Shown in pieces: positions 8,116-16,710 of a DNA stretch of 64,000 bases. Both the position numbers and the translations under genes were made by a program. The stretch is from Croceicoccus estronivorus. Its GTDB lineage: Bacteria > Pseudomonadota > Alphaproteobacteria > Sphingomonadales > Sphingomonadaceae. The DNA is taken from contig NZ_JRQQ01000001.1 in assembly GCF_001625325.1 (NCBI RefSeq), positions 186,001-250,000 of the forward strand. Reading direction: 5' to 3'. Position 1 is the stretch's first letter; each line of letters opens with the position of its first letter. Under the pieces are notes generated by a model that worked only from the letters and a program-made list of their open reading frames with translations, did no database searches and was not told where the DNA came from.

Positions 8116-9501
8116 ATGAACCGCCCTCAGGTCATCATTATCGGTCGTCCCAATGTCGGCAAGTCGACTCTGTTCAACAGGCTGGTCGGCAAGAAACTCG
8201 CGCTGGTCGATGACCAGCCCGGGGTGACTCGCGACCGCCGTTTCGGCGATGTCACCTTGCTCGGTCTGGACTTCACTCTGGTCGATACGGCCGGATGGGA
8301 AGATGAAGACCCCGATACCCTTCCTGGCCGGATGCGCGCGCAGACCGAAGTCTCGCTCCAGGGCGCGGATGTTGCCCTGTTCGTCATCGACGCGCGCGCC
8401 GGGCTCACCCCTCTCGATGAAGAAATCGCCCGCTGGCTTCGCAGCCAGGACGTTCCAGTCGTGGTTCTGGCCAACAAGGCCGAGGGCAAGGCCGGGCAGA
8501 CCGGTCTGCTGGAAGCCTATGCTTTGGGTATGGGAGATCCCGTTCCCGTCTCGGCCGAACACGGTGAAGGGATGGGCGATCTGTTTGAGGCCCTGTTGCC
8601 TCTGATTGGCGACCAGGAAGAAGCTGAGAACGAGACTGACGCAACGGCTCTCGATGAAGAAGATGCACCCGCCGGCCCGCTCAAACTGGCAATTGTCGGG
8701 CGCCCCAATGCCGGAAAGTCGACTCTGATCAACCGGCTGCTGGGCGAGGATCGCCTGCTGACTGGGCCCGAGGCAGGCATCACGCGCGATTCGATTGCAG
8801 TGGACTGGCAGTGGACCAACCCCAAAACGGGCGAAACGCGCGATGTCCGCCTGATCGATACGGCGGGCATGCGCAAGAAAGCCCGCGTAACTGAAAAGCT
8901 GGAGCGGTTGTCCGTTGCAGATGCGCGTCGCGCAGTGGACTTTGCGGAAGTCGTCGTTCTCCTGCTCGATGCGACCAAGGGGCTGGAGCATCAGGATCTG
9001 AAGATCGCGGACCTCGTGCTTCAGGAAGGCCGGGCGTTGATCATCGCCATCAACAAATGGGACGTTGCCGCAGAACCTTCCGCTCTCTTCAACGGTATTC
9101 GTGCCGCTCTCGACGACGGACTTGCCCAGATTCGCGGAGTACCTGTCTTTTCCGTGTCCGCACGAACGGGCAAGGGCCTCGACACCATGTTGCAGGCGGC
9201 CTTTGATTTGCGAGAGACATGGAGCAAGCGTGTCCCGACCGCAGCACTTAACCGCTGGTTCGACGATGCTCTGGAAGCCAATCCTCCGCCTGCGCCTGGC
9301 GGCAAGCGTATCAAGATGCGTTACATTACGCAGATCAAGACCCGCCCGCCTAGCTTCGTGGTGTTCGGATCTCGGCTCGATGCATTGCCGGAGAGTTATC
9401 GTCGCTATCTGGTGAATGGGATTCGCCGCGAACTCGGCTTCGATTCGGTCCCGGTGCGGCTAACCTTGCGTAGTGCAAAAAACCCATACGCCAAGGATTG
9501 A
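8116..9501 (+). CDS. der: Ribosome biogenesis GTPase Der (EngA)
   Basis: 461-residue tandem GTPase needed for 50S subunit maturation. Two G domains are intact: G1 motifs GRPNVGKST (about 11-19) and GRPNAGKST (about 195-203), DTAGW and DTAGMR switch motifs, and NKAE and NKWD specificity motifs. The C-terminal KH-like domain (about 375-461) contains GGKRIKMRYITQIKTRPPSF. Length is normal. The stop codon is 14 bases before the start of the flavoprotein, suggesting cotranscription. Confidence 0.97.
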   Translation: MNRPQVIIIGRPNVGKSTLFNRLVGKKLALVDDQPGVTRDRRFGDVTLLGLDFTLVDTAGWEDEDPDTLPGRMRAQTEVSLQGADVALFVIDARAGLTPLDEEIARWLRSQDVPVVVLANKAEGKAGQTGLLEAYALGMGDPVPVSAEHGEGMGDLFEALLPLIGDQEEAENETDATALDEEDAPAGPLKLAIVGRPNAGKSTLINRLLGEDRLLTGPEAGITRDSIAVDWQWTNPKTGETRDVRLIDTAGMRKKARVTEKLERLSVADARRAVDFAEVVVLLLDATKGLEHQDLKIADLVLQEGRALIIAINKWDVAAEPSALFNGIRAALDDGLAQIRGVPVFSVSARTGKGLDTMLQAAFDLRETWSKRVPTAALNRWFDDALEANPPPAPGGKRIKMRYITQIKTRPPSFVVFGSRLDALPESYRRYLVNGIRRELGFDSVPVRLTLRSAKNPYAKD

Positions 9502-9515
9502 CGGGGCAAGCGCCC

Positions 9516-10697
9516 ATGGCTGCAAATCCTCGCGATTATGACGCGATCGTCGTCGGTGCCGGTGCCGCCGGCCTGATGTGCGCTGCCACGGCGGGCAAGC
9601 TCGGCCTGGATGTCCTTGTCCTCGAGCATGGCGAGTGGCCGGGCAAGAAGATCCTCATTTCGGGGGGCGGACGCTGCAATTTCACCAACCTTTACACAGC
9701 CCCCGAGTGCTACCTTTCCGATAACCCCCATTTTGCAAAATCCGCTCTGAGCCGCTTCACTCCGCAGGATTTTCTCGCACTGGTGCAAAGCCACGGGATT
9801 GCATGGCATGAAAAGACCCTGGGGCAGTTGTTCTGTGACGGGAGCGCGCGGCAAATTGTCGAAATGCTGCTTAACGAATGCAGCAACAATGTTCAGATTG
9901 CATGTAGAGAAACGGTCCGCGACCTCTCTCACGTGGATGGGAAGTTCCGTGTTGCCACCGCAAATTTCGCTGCCCAGGCTCCCGCCCTGGTAATTGCAAC
10001 TGGCGGCCCCTCCATTCCCAAGATGGGAGCCACCGGTTTCGCATATGACGTCGCGCGACAATTCGGGCTGAAAGTCATACAGCCACGCCCTGCCCTTGTC
10101 CCGTTGACCCTCGATGCCCGCGAAGCGTTGTTTAGAGACCTGGCTGGCGTTTCCACGGAAGTCATTGCACGGTGTGGGACAACTACCTTTCGCGAAGCCG
10201 CACTGTTCACTCATCGCGGGCTGTCCGGTCCGGCAATCCTGCAAATCTCGTCCTACTGGACGCACGGGAAAGAAGTGGAAATCGATTTCCTCCCCGAACA
10301 CTCTCCCGATTGGCTCATCGATGCAAAGAGAGCCAAGCCCAAGGCCAGTCTCAAGAATTTGCTGCGAGACCACCTCCCCGACCGTCTTGCTTCCGCCCTC
10401 AATGACCGTCTCAACTTGGCAGACCCATTGGCAGGCGTTTCCGATGCCCGGCTTGGCGATGCAGGCAAACGCCTGGCCGGCTGGCGTCTGTTACCCAACG
10501 GGACGGAAGGTTTTGCAAAAGCCGAAGTGACTGCTGGCGGGGTCAATACAGCCGAGCTTTCATCCAAGACCATGGAAGCAAAAAAGGTCCCCGGCCTTTA
10601 TTTTATTGGAGAGGCCGTCGACGTCACGGGCTGGCTCGGCGGATACAACTTCCAATGGGCCTGGGCGAGCGGTTCCGCCGCAGGGCAGGCATTGTAG
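9516..10697 (+). CDS. HI0933/YhiN-family FAD-dependent oxidoreductase
   Basis: 393-residue flavoprotein. The Rossmann motif VVGAGAAGLMCA is at about residues 13-24 and the family signature GKKILISGGGRCNFTN at about 45-60. A C-terminal FAD motif (GEAVDVTGWLGGYNFQWAWASG) closes the protein. Members are widespread and the physiological substrate is unknown. The ATG at 9516 is preferred; a TTG at 9498 overlaps the der stop. Same strand as der. Confidence 0.88.
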   Translation: MAANPRDYDAIVVGAGAAGLMCAATAGKLGLDVLVLEHGEWPGKKILISGGGRCNFTNLYTAPECYLSDNPHFAKSALSRFTPQDFLALVQSHGIAWHEKTLGQLFCDGSARQIVEMLLNECSNNVQIACRETVRDLSHVDGKFRVATANFAAQAPALVIATGGPSIPKMGATGFAYDVARQFGLKVIQPRPALVPLTLDAREALFRDLAGVSTEVIARCGTTTFREAALFTHRGLSGPAILQISSYWTHGKEVEIDFLPEHSPDWLIDAKRAKPKASLKNLLRDHLPDRLASALNDRLNLADPLAGVSDARLGDAGKRLAGWRLLPNGTEGFAKAEVTAGGVNTAELSSKTMEAKKVPGLYFIGEAVDVTGWLGGYNFQWAWASGSAAGQAL

Positions 10698-10806
10698 GGC
10701 ACCGCGTAACAATGCTTTTTCGGTGTCTTGCCCATGTGTCGCCAAATTTTACAAAATCGAACCGCCAATCTGTCATTAACCACGACAGATAAGGGATTTT
10801 CGCCAT

Positions 10807-10822
10807 TGGCACATCATTTGCT
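10807..10822 (+). promoter_or_regulatory. Sigma-54 (-24/-12) promoter of the PEP-CTERM gene
   Basis: TGGCACATCATTTGCT matches the sigma-54 consensus TGGCAC-N5-TTGCW at every fixed position, with correct GG-GC spacing. Initiation about 12 bases past the GC would give a leader of about 17 bases containing GGAGG. PEP-CTERM genes in other bacteria are known to be driven by sigma-54 with the PrsK/PrsR two-component pair, which supports the call. A possible activator site, CTGTC-N9-GACAG, lies upstream at 10770-10788. Confidence 0.85.
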
Positions 10823-10850
10823 TCTCCTCTCGTTAACTTTGGTGGAGGGC

Positions 10851-11570
10851 ATGATGAAGCTGAACCGCAAATCCATATTGTTGAGCGCCGCAGCCGCGAG
10901 CTTTGCGATGATCAGTATGCCTGCACTCGCCGACACAATCGTCCTCGATTCCAGTTCGATCGGACAATCCTACACGTTTGACTACAACGGCTTTTCGGGA
11001 TCGACGGAAGTTGATGGCCTGACCGCGTCAACAACCTTCACTCTCACCGGTATCTCGGGCGATCAATATTTCTTCGACTATTCTGTCGCTAATACGACCT
11101 CTGATCCGGTTGATTCTCGCATTTCCTCGTTCGGTTTCAACACCAATCCCGACATCGTCGGCGCGACATCGACGGGAGCCTTCAGTTACACCACTCTTAA
11201 CTCAAGCTACCCCAACAAGATCGGGGACATCGATGTCTGCTTCAAAGATGCGGACACGGGTGCTTGCAGCGGTGGAGGCAATGGCGGTCTGACCGATGGA
11301 CAGACGGGTACAGGCAGCTTCACTCTGAGCTTCGGCGACCCAGTTTCATCGCTGACCCTGGGTGATTTTTACGTGCGCTATCAATCAGTCGACGGTGCGG
11401 GCAACGTTACCTCAGCCAGTGGTTACGGCACCAACACGACTTCGTCTTCAAGCAGTTCATCGGGTGGCACTGAAGTACCGGAACCGGGCGTACTGGGCCT
11501 TATGGGCGTGGGCTTGGTAGCAATCGGGCTGCTGCGTCGGCGGCGCCAGTACGCCAAAGCCGCACTCTGA
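10851..11570 (+). CDS. PEP-CTERM sorting domain protein
   Basis: 239 residues. A signal peptide (about 1-26, ending PALA) leads an exported beta-rich body of unknown fold. Near the C-terminus come a serine run, then VPEPGVLGLMGVGL, a hydrophobic stretch and RRRRQ. This is the PEP-CTERM tripartite signal cut by exosortase (EpsH) for secretion to an exopolysaccharide-rich surface. GGAGG lies 5-9 bases before the ATG at 10851; ATG at 10854 is equally possible. A sigma-54 promoter precedes it, and it converges on a PrsT-like lipoprotein gene. The exosortase itself is not in the window. Confidence 0.88.
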   Translation: MMKLNRKSILLSAAAASFAMISMPALADTIVLDSSSIGQSYTFDYNGFSGSTEVDGLTASTTFTLTGISGDQYFFDYSVANTTSDPVDSRISSFGFNTNPDIVGATSTGAFSYTTLNSSYPNKIGDIDVCFKDADTGACSGGGNGGLTDGQTGTGSFTLSFGDPVSSLTLGDFYVRYQSVDGAGNVTSASGYGTNTTSSSSSSSGGTEVPEPGVLGLMGVGLVAIGLLRRRRQYAKAAL

Positions 11571-11574
11571 TTTT

Positions 11575-13092
11575 CTAGCGAGGCCTGCCCGACGCAAGGG
11601 CATAGTGTTCCTGAATGGTTGCGTTGTTCGGCGCCATTTCCGCCGCACGGCGGAGAAACTCTTTTGCTCTCGCCGGATCCTTGCCGATCTTGAACAGTGT
11701 CCAGCCCGCAGTATCGAGCACCGATGAATTGTCTGGTGCAAGTTTCAAGGCCCGTTCGGCATAGTCCAACGCCTTTGCGTCGTTGCCGAGCATGAGCTGC
11801 GCGTAAGCCATGTTATTCAGAACAATCGCATTGCGCCCATCGGTAACCGCCAAAATTCGGTCATAGGCAGTCACCGCGCGCGCCCAATCCTTCGCACGCA
11901 TTGCAGCGTCGGCCTCCGCCAGATCCCTGCCCAGAGTTTCTGGCGCCGAAGTGGCCGCCCGCGCTGCATAACGGGACGCATTCGGATCTTTTGCTGCCTT
12001 GGCGATTCGGGCCATCAGGACCAATTCCTCGGGCCGCGCCTCCGAACTTTCGGCAATCGGTCGATAAGTGGCCAGAGCAGCCTGTGCATCGCCAGCGGCC
12101 AATTGCGCCTGCGCCAGCAATTTCACCGCCAGGCGATTGTTCGGCGCACTTTGAACGATCGGCTGGATTTGCGCAGCCGCAAGTTGATATTGGCCGAGTT
12201 CGAGCAGTGCTTCCGCATAAGTCATCCTGATTGGATGCAGTTTCGGAATCCGAGCTTCGAGCGGCTGGACGATTTTCCGAACGTCCGCCCATTTTTTGCG
12301 GGCCAACGCGAGCCGCGCTTTCAGGTAGTCGACTTCGAGACCTTGCCCCCCACGCTCACCTACCTGCGCGAGCAGAGAATCGAGCTGATCAAGCTGGCCG
12401 AGATCCGCACGAACCTCAGCCTCCCCCAGCAGTGCCGCGAGATTTGATGGATAAAGCCGTGCCGCTTGAGAGTAACGACCCAATGCCTTTTGCAAATCAC
12501 CCGCTTGTTGCGCGTATCTCGCGCGGATCAGCAATGTATCGAGCCCCTGGGGCGCAATATGCTCAGCCCGGGTTATCAGATCATTCGCCGCCGTCCTGTT
12601 CCCCTGCAGCAGGCGCAAGCGGGCATAATCTGCAAATGCCCGTGCATTATCGCCACTGGCAACTGCGTTCGCAAAGTGTGTTTCCGCGCTGTTGATATCA
12701 TCGCTCTGCAAGGCAGCAAGCGCCCTTAGTCTCTCCGCCTCCGGAGTCTTCAGATCACCGAGCAGGTTCAACGCCTTGTCAGGCGCTACTCGTAAAAGAG
12801 CTGCTTCGGCCGACAATTCAACCAATTCCGGTCGAGAGGCATCGGCTGCTTTCAATCGCTCCAGCAGTGCCCCCGCGCCATCCCCGTCTCCGAGTGCCAA
12901 GAGCGTTCTTGCCTGAAGCAATTGCATATCGCGATTGCCCGGGTCCTGCTTCAACGCCGCGATCAAATTGAGACGGGCGGACCGATAATCGTGGGCCGCA
13001 AAGTCACTCTGCGCCTTTGCGAGCAAGTCGCCCGCATCTTCTCCACATGCTGCAACCAGCATGAGCAAGGGGAAAAGAGCCATACGTTTCAT
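11575..13092 (-). CDS. TPR lipoprotein, PrsT-like (PEP-CTERM system)
   Basis: 505 residues. The lipobox LVAAC-G at residues 12-17 predicts a lipid-anchored periplasmic or outer-membrane protein. The rest is almost entirely tetratricopeptide helices, for example RLNLIAALKQDPGNRDM and AKALDYAERALKLAPDNSSV. This architecture and the convergent PEP-CTERM gene only four bases away match PrsT, the TPR lipoprotein of exosortase/EPS loci, thought to act in polymer export. A generic TPR lipoprotein remains possible. No sigma-54 promoter is visible upstream. Confidence 0.75.
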   Translation of the reverse strand: MKRMALFPLLMLVAACGEDAGDLLAKAQSDFAAHDYRSARLNLIAALKQDPGNRDMQLLQARTLLALGDGDGAGALLERLKAADASRPELVELSAEAALLRVAPDKALNLLGDLKTPEAERLRALAALQSDDINSAETHFANAVASGDNARAFADYARLRLLQGNRTAANDLITRAEHIAPQGLDTLLIRARYAQQAGDLQKALGRYSQAARLYPSNLAALLGEAEVRADLGQLDQLDSLLAQVGERGGQGLEVDYLKARLALARKKWADVRKIVQPLEARIPKLHPIRMTYAEALLELGQYQLAAAQIQPIVQSAPNNRLAVKLLAQAQLAAGDAQAALATYRPIAESSEARPEELVLMARIAKAAKDPNASRYAARAATSAPETLGRDLAEADAAMRAKDWARAVTAYDRILAVTDGRNAIVLNNMAYAQLMLGNDAKALDYAERALKLAPDNSSVLDTAGWTLFKIGKDPARAKEFLRRAAEMAPNNATIQEHYALASGRPR

Positions 13093-13192
13093 GGCACAAG
13101 CGATAATTGGAATATCTAAAGGAGTTCTGAAAGCGTGGTCCCGCTTTCCTCCAACGATATCATTGCAGAGCTATTGGGCAGACCTACTGGCG

Positions 13193-13675
13193 TCAGTCTT
13201 CGCCAGCAGGCTCACTCTGCAACTGAACGTAATTCTGTAATCCCATTCGCTCGATCATATCGAACTGCGTTTCGAGGAAATCCACGTGATCCTCCTCGCT
13301 TTCGAGAATGCGTTCGAAGATTTCGCGGCTGACATAGTCGCGTACCTTCTCGCTATACTCGATCGCGTCGCGCAAGAGCGGGAGTGCCTCCATTTCAAGT
13401 GCCAGATCGGCCTTGAGAATCTCTTCCACCGTCTCCCCGACCTTGAGCTTGTTGATCGCCTGGAAGTTGGGCAGCCCGTCAAGAAACAGAATACGCTCCG
13501 CCAGCGCATCGGCATGTTTCATCTCGTCGATTGATTCGTGCCGTTCGTATTCGGCAAGCTTTTTGACGCCCCAGTGATTCAGCGTACGATAATGCAGCCA
13601 ATACTGGTTGATGGCGGTAAGCTCGTTGGTCAGCGCCTTATTGAGAAATTCGATGACCTTGGGATCGCCCTTCAT
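13193..13675 (-). CDS. bfr: Bacterioferritin
   Basis: 160-residue iron-storage subunit of a 24-mer cage. Ferroxidase ligands are visible in LTNELTAINQY, HESIDEMKHAD, LEMEALPLL and ESEEDHVDFLE. The methionine in DEMKHAD is the heme-binding residue of true bacterioferritins. The start at 13675 (MKGDPKVIEFLN) is supported by GAGG upstream; ten extra residues of a longer frame are not family-like. It is downstream of bfd on the same strand, the classical pairing in which Bfd reduces the heme to release iron. Confidence 0.95.
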   Translation of the reverse strand: MKGDPKVIEFLNKALTNELTAINQYWLHYRTLNHWGVKKLAEYERHESIDEMKHADALAERILFLDGLPNFQAINKLKVGETVEEILKADLALEMEALPLLRDAIEYSEKVRDYVSREIFERILESEEDHVDFLETQFDMIERMGLQNYVQLQSEPAGED

Positions 13676-13751
13676 AGCTGCCTCGTCGAATGGGGAAGAA
13701 CGCACGCATTATGCGCTTCCACCGCAGGAGTGACAAGGGCAAGATCAGAAA

Positions 13752-13806
13752 AGTCTAGGTTTTCCTATATGTTGCGAATGTTTATCAGAATTATAAACCC
13801 TAGACT
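13752..13806. terminator. Inverted repeat over the bfd stop codon
   Basis: AGTCTAGG at 13752-13759 and CCTAGACT at 13799-13806 are exact inverted repeats around a 39-base AT-rich loop, and the distal arm overlaps the bfd stop codon. It could fold at the bfd 3' end or serve as a protein-binding site in front of bfr. The loop is long for a terminator, so the function is uncertain. Confidence 0.3.
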
Positions 13807-13982
13807 GTGCAACTAGCGAATTGGCGCTCTTCCTCAAGAATGGCATCCGCATCATCCAGACACGTGCGACAATCGGGCACTTTTCCGAGCATCGCATAGA
13901 CACTTTGCGCATCACCCCCGCAGCGGCGAGCCGCCGTGCGCAGTTCGCATTCCCGGATCGCATTGCATATACAGATGTACAT
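13800..13982 (-). CDS. bfd: Bacterioferritin-associated ferredoxin (BFD-like [2Fe-2S])
   Basis: 60 residues. The four cysteine ligands follow the BFD pattern: CIC near the N-terminus and CRTC about 31 residues later (VPDCRTCLDDA), binding one [2Fe-2S] cluster. Bfd passes electrons to bacterioferritin to mobilise stored iron, and the bfr gene lies 124 bp downstream. Upstream is a Fur-box-like palindrome, so induction under iron starvation is likely. Confidence 0.92.
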   Translation of the reverse strand: MYICICNAIRECELRTAARRCGGDAQSVYAMLGKVPDCRTCLDDADAILEEERQFASCTV

Positions 13983-14016
13983 GGCATCACTCCCGTGACT
14001 CGTTTCTCCATCAATC

Positions 14017-14037
14017 TAATGCGAATAGGTTGCATTA
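14017..14037 (-). promoter_or_regulatory. Fur-box-like operator of bfd
   Basis: TAATGC and GCATTA are exact inverted arms around the 9-base core GAATAGGTT. The half-site TGCGAAT resembles Fur sites reported in other alphaproteobacteria. It lies 35-55 bases upstream of the bfd start, where it would overlap a promoter. Iron-dependent repression of bfd fits its role in iron release. Confidence 0.55.
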
Positions 14038-14048
14038 ACAAGAGCAAA

Positions 14049-15350
14049 TTACGTAACGCGTCGGACGGAAAACCATCTGCCATATGTCAGGCACCGCCAG
14101 CACCATTCGAGCGGTCCATATTCAAACCTCTTCAGCCATGGATATGACCAGGCAAGCATGACAGCCCACCCCAGCAGGACGGGCACCATCATGTCCAGTC
14201 GGCCAAACGTCCCGAACAATCCAAACCCCCAGCCCTGAAAGACAATGGCCATAATCAGCGAAGTGCCGATGTAATTGCTGAAAGCCATCCGCCCGGCGGC
14301 AGTGAAACGCCGCCCCAGCCAACCATCTGCCACTCTGGGCGCCAGCCACGCCAACACACCCGCGAGGCCCAGGATCACAGGCAGACGGGCAACCTGGGCC
14401 GGACCGAGCAGAACGAAGAATGTCAGGTATAACGGATCATTCGTCCGCATCAGCCATGCAATAAATGGCCAGCTCAATGCACTACCAGTAACGATACCGA
14501 CGATCGACCAAAGCAGCAGGCGACGCGGCTTGGCGCCCGCCTGCCGATCCTGTTTGGCGAATATCCCTGCCCGATAGAAACCGATACCGAGCAGCATAGC
14601 TGGAAAGCTCTCGAACAAAGCGAAGTATGCCCCCCAGAAGGGGCCTGAACCATGGTGTGTGAGGTTATAGGCGACAATCCCAAGCCAGGACCCACGCATG
14701 ACATTGGCTTCGTCTTCCGCCCGTGTGAGTGCGCTGGACACTTGCGACCAGTAGCTTTCGGGCTCCGCCGCCGAGAGGCACTGCGCCATGTCTGGGCAAG
14801 AGAGCAAGGCGACTTTCTCGCCAGGCAAGTCCGCCAAATATGGCACAACGGAAAAAGCTGCCCCCAGAAGGTAAAGGACAATGCCCACCGCCAGCGCAGC
14901 CGATGCGCCGAGCCTATGAGCTCCAATGGCGACAACGAGCAGTCCGCAGACGGCATAGGAGAACAGAATGTCTCCCCGAAACAGCAGGAAATAGTGCGCA
15001 AGCCCGAACACACCGAGCCATACCAGACGGCGCACCTGCAGCTCTCCGCCCTTGGCATCCGTAAACAGCGCAAGACTTGCCCCGAAAAGCAATGCGAACA
15101 GCCCCCGCATCTTGCCATCGATAGCCATGAGTTGCACTGCCCAGGCAATCCTGTCGCCGGTATCCATCGGAACGCTGAGCGCACCTGGCCACGCCGCAGC
15201 CAGCATAGGCTCGGAATAGCCCACAATGTTGGCATACAGGATGCCGAGGACAGCTACCCCGCGGATAAAATCGAGCGTAACCAGACGATCACGGCCCGCC
15301 CCCGGGCGCGTCCCCGTGTACACACGATCACCGCCCGTTTCTTGCTCCAC
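14049..15350 (-). CDS. DUF418 family membrane protein
   Basis: 433 residues with about ten hydrophobic segments. It begins LVTLDFIRGVAVLGILYANI, the conserved opening of the DUF418/YeiB acyltransferase-like family. The C-terminal DUF418 domain is recognisable from FSNYIGTSLIM and FEYGPLEWCWRCLTY. Function is unknown, possibly membrane acyl transfer. The start is a GTG at 15350, eight bases after the stop of the upstream SPOR gene, so the two are probably one operon. Confidence 0.85.
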   Translation of the reverse strand: MEQETGGDRVYTGTRPGAGRDRLVTLDFIRGVAVLGILYANIVGYSEPMLAAAWPGALSVPMDTGDRIAWAVQLMAIDGKMRGLFALLFGASLALFTDAKGGELQVRRLVWLGVFGLAHYFLLFRGDILFSYAVCGLLVVAIGAHRLGASAALAVGIVLYLLGAAFSVVPYLADLPGEKVALLSCPDMAQCLSAAEPESYWSQVSSALTRAEDEANVMRGSWLGIVAYNLTHHGSGPFWGAYFALFESFPAMLLGIGFYRAGIFAKQDRQAGAKPRRLLLWSIVGIVTGSALSWPFIAWLMRTNDPLYLTFFVLLGPAQVARLPVILGLAGVLAWLAPRVADGWLGRRFTAAGRMAFSNYIGTSLIMAIVFQGWGFGLFGTFGRLDMMVPVLLGWAVMLAWSYPWLKRFEYGPLEWCWRCLTYGRWFSVRRVT

Positions 15351-15357
15351 TGCGGGA

Positions 15358-16503
15358 TCAGCGGGTCACGATGCAGGCCTGTCCCCCGCTTTTGAGCGCG
15401 GCACAGGCTGCGTCGGCATCGTTCCGCGTGGCGAAACCCCCGGCCAGAAGCTTTGTCAGCCGTCCCGCCGGAACCATCAGCTTGTCCTTGCCGGCCAGCA
15501 CACCTTTGCCACCCAGTTGTCGCCACAGACGTTCCGCATTGTCAGCGATGGAAAAGGCACCAAGCTGCACTTTCCACGGCCCTTTCGCCGCTGTGGAGGC
15601 CGGCATCGTCACCGGTCGGTTCGCGGGCGATCTCGTTGTCGCGACAGGCTGCGGCACAGACGCCGGAGATGGCGCAGGCCCAGTGCTGCCAACCGCATGA
15701 GGCCGTGCGAAGTCGGCCCCTGCATCTGCCGGACTTTCCGTTCCGGTCACACGCACCGCTTCGGCCACCGCCGCATGTGCAGCGGCAACCGATGGGTCAA
15801 TCGGGATGCTGGCAATAGGCTTAGGCGTTCTCGCCTCGCCTTTTGCGTCTGGCACCGGGTCCGGCATGACCTGAGCTTTGGACTCGCCTTGGCCAAGATC
15901 GGCTGATGCGAGCTGCTGGGCACGTGTGGCGTCGGCACGCTCCCGCATCTGTGTAACAAGCGTTGCGGCTTCCTGCCGCTGGTTCAGCGGAATATTCTTA
16001 TCCATCTGCGAAAGAGCGAACGCGGCCTGTGGCAGCCCCTGCCCGTGGGCCAAGGTAACCAAAGCGTAAGCCCGCACCCAATCCCGCTCAACATAATCGC
16101 CATTGAAATGAGCGACCCCCAGCAGATATTCGGCACGTGGATCACCACGATCCACGGCATTCCGCAAATAGGGGATCGCTTCGGCGCGCCGCCCCTGCTG
16201 GAACAGCATCAAGCCATAGTTGTCCGCTGCCAAAGGATGCCCTCCCGCTGCGGCCTTGGCGTAAAGATCTTCCGCTTTGGCCGTATTCTGCGGAACGCCA
16301 CGTCCAAGCCGATAGGCCTGCGCGAGGTTGTATTGCGCATCGGCATCCCCGCGCGCGGCAGGTTCCTGCCACTGGGCAACGGCCTTCGCGTAATCACCAG
16401 CGCTCCACGCATCGACGCCGTCTTTCACATCGGCAAGCGCAGGCGCGGCAACCACCAGTGCGACGGCGACCGCTATGTTAGAAATCTTGCGCATGAAACC
16501 CAT
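15358..16503 (-). CDS. Sel1/TPR repeat and SPOR domain protein
   Basis: 381 residues. A signal peptide (about 1-24, ending PALA) leads Sel1-type repeats at about 28-190 (DADAQYNLAQAYRLGRGVPQ, DPRAEYLLGVAHFNG). An Ala/Pro-rich linker follows, then a C-terminal SPOR domain (about 305-381, GPWKVQLGAFSIADNAERLW). SPOR domains bind glycan strands stripped of stem peptides at division septa, so a periplasmic septal or wall-remodelling role is likely. It is divergent from the ParA gene, whose operon ends in another SPOR protein. ATG at 16494 is an alternative start. Confidence 0.8.
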   Translation of the reverse strand: MGFMRKISNIAVAVALVVAAPALADVKDGVDAWSAGDYAKAVAQWQEPAARGDADAQYNLAQAYRLGRGVPQNTAKAEDLYAKAAAGGHPLAADNYGLMLFQQGRRAEAIPYLRNAVDRGDPRAEYLLGVAHFNGDYVERDWVRAYALVTLAHGQGLPQAAFALSQMDKNIPLNQRQEAATLVTQMRERADATRAQQLASADLGQGESKAQVMPDPVPDAKGEARTPKPIASIPIDPSVAAAHAAVAEAVRVTGTESPADAGADFARPHAVGSTGPAPSPASVPQPVATTRSPANRPVTMPASTAAKGPWKVQLGAFSIADNAERLWRQLGGKGVLAGKDKLMVPAGRLTKLLAGGFATRNDADAACAALKSGGQACIVTR

Positions 16504-16710
16504 GGTCTCCGACCCGTTCGATCCAGCCTTAACGGCGCTGCTATAGTGAACAAGGCGTTAGCAAAGTATTGCACTGCATTCACCGTGGCATTGGCGGGCT
16601 GTCCCAGCCTCATACACCCGGTGCCATTAACCTAAAATTAGGGGTGATCTGCGATCCCGTATCCCGATTGCCGGAGCAACGATTGCCTCCGGTCGTGCAT
16701 TCAGGGGGAT

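Noticed and set aside
951-10760. Shared gtcgccaaa-type string near 954 and 10738
   Set aside because: Only about 9-10 common bases in unrelated contexts, expected by chance.
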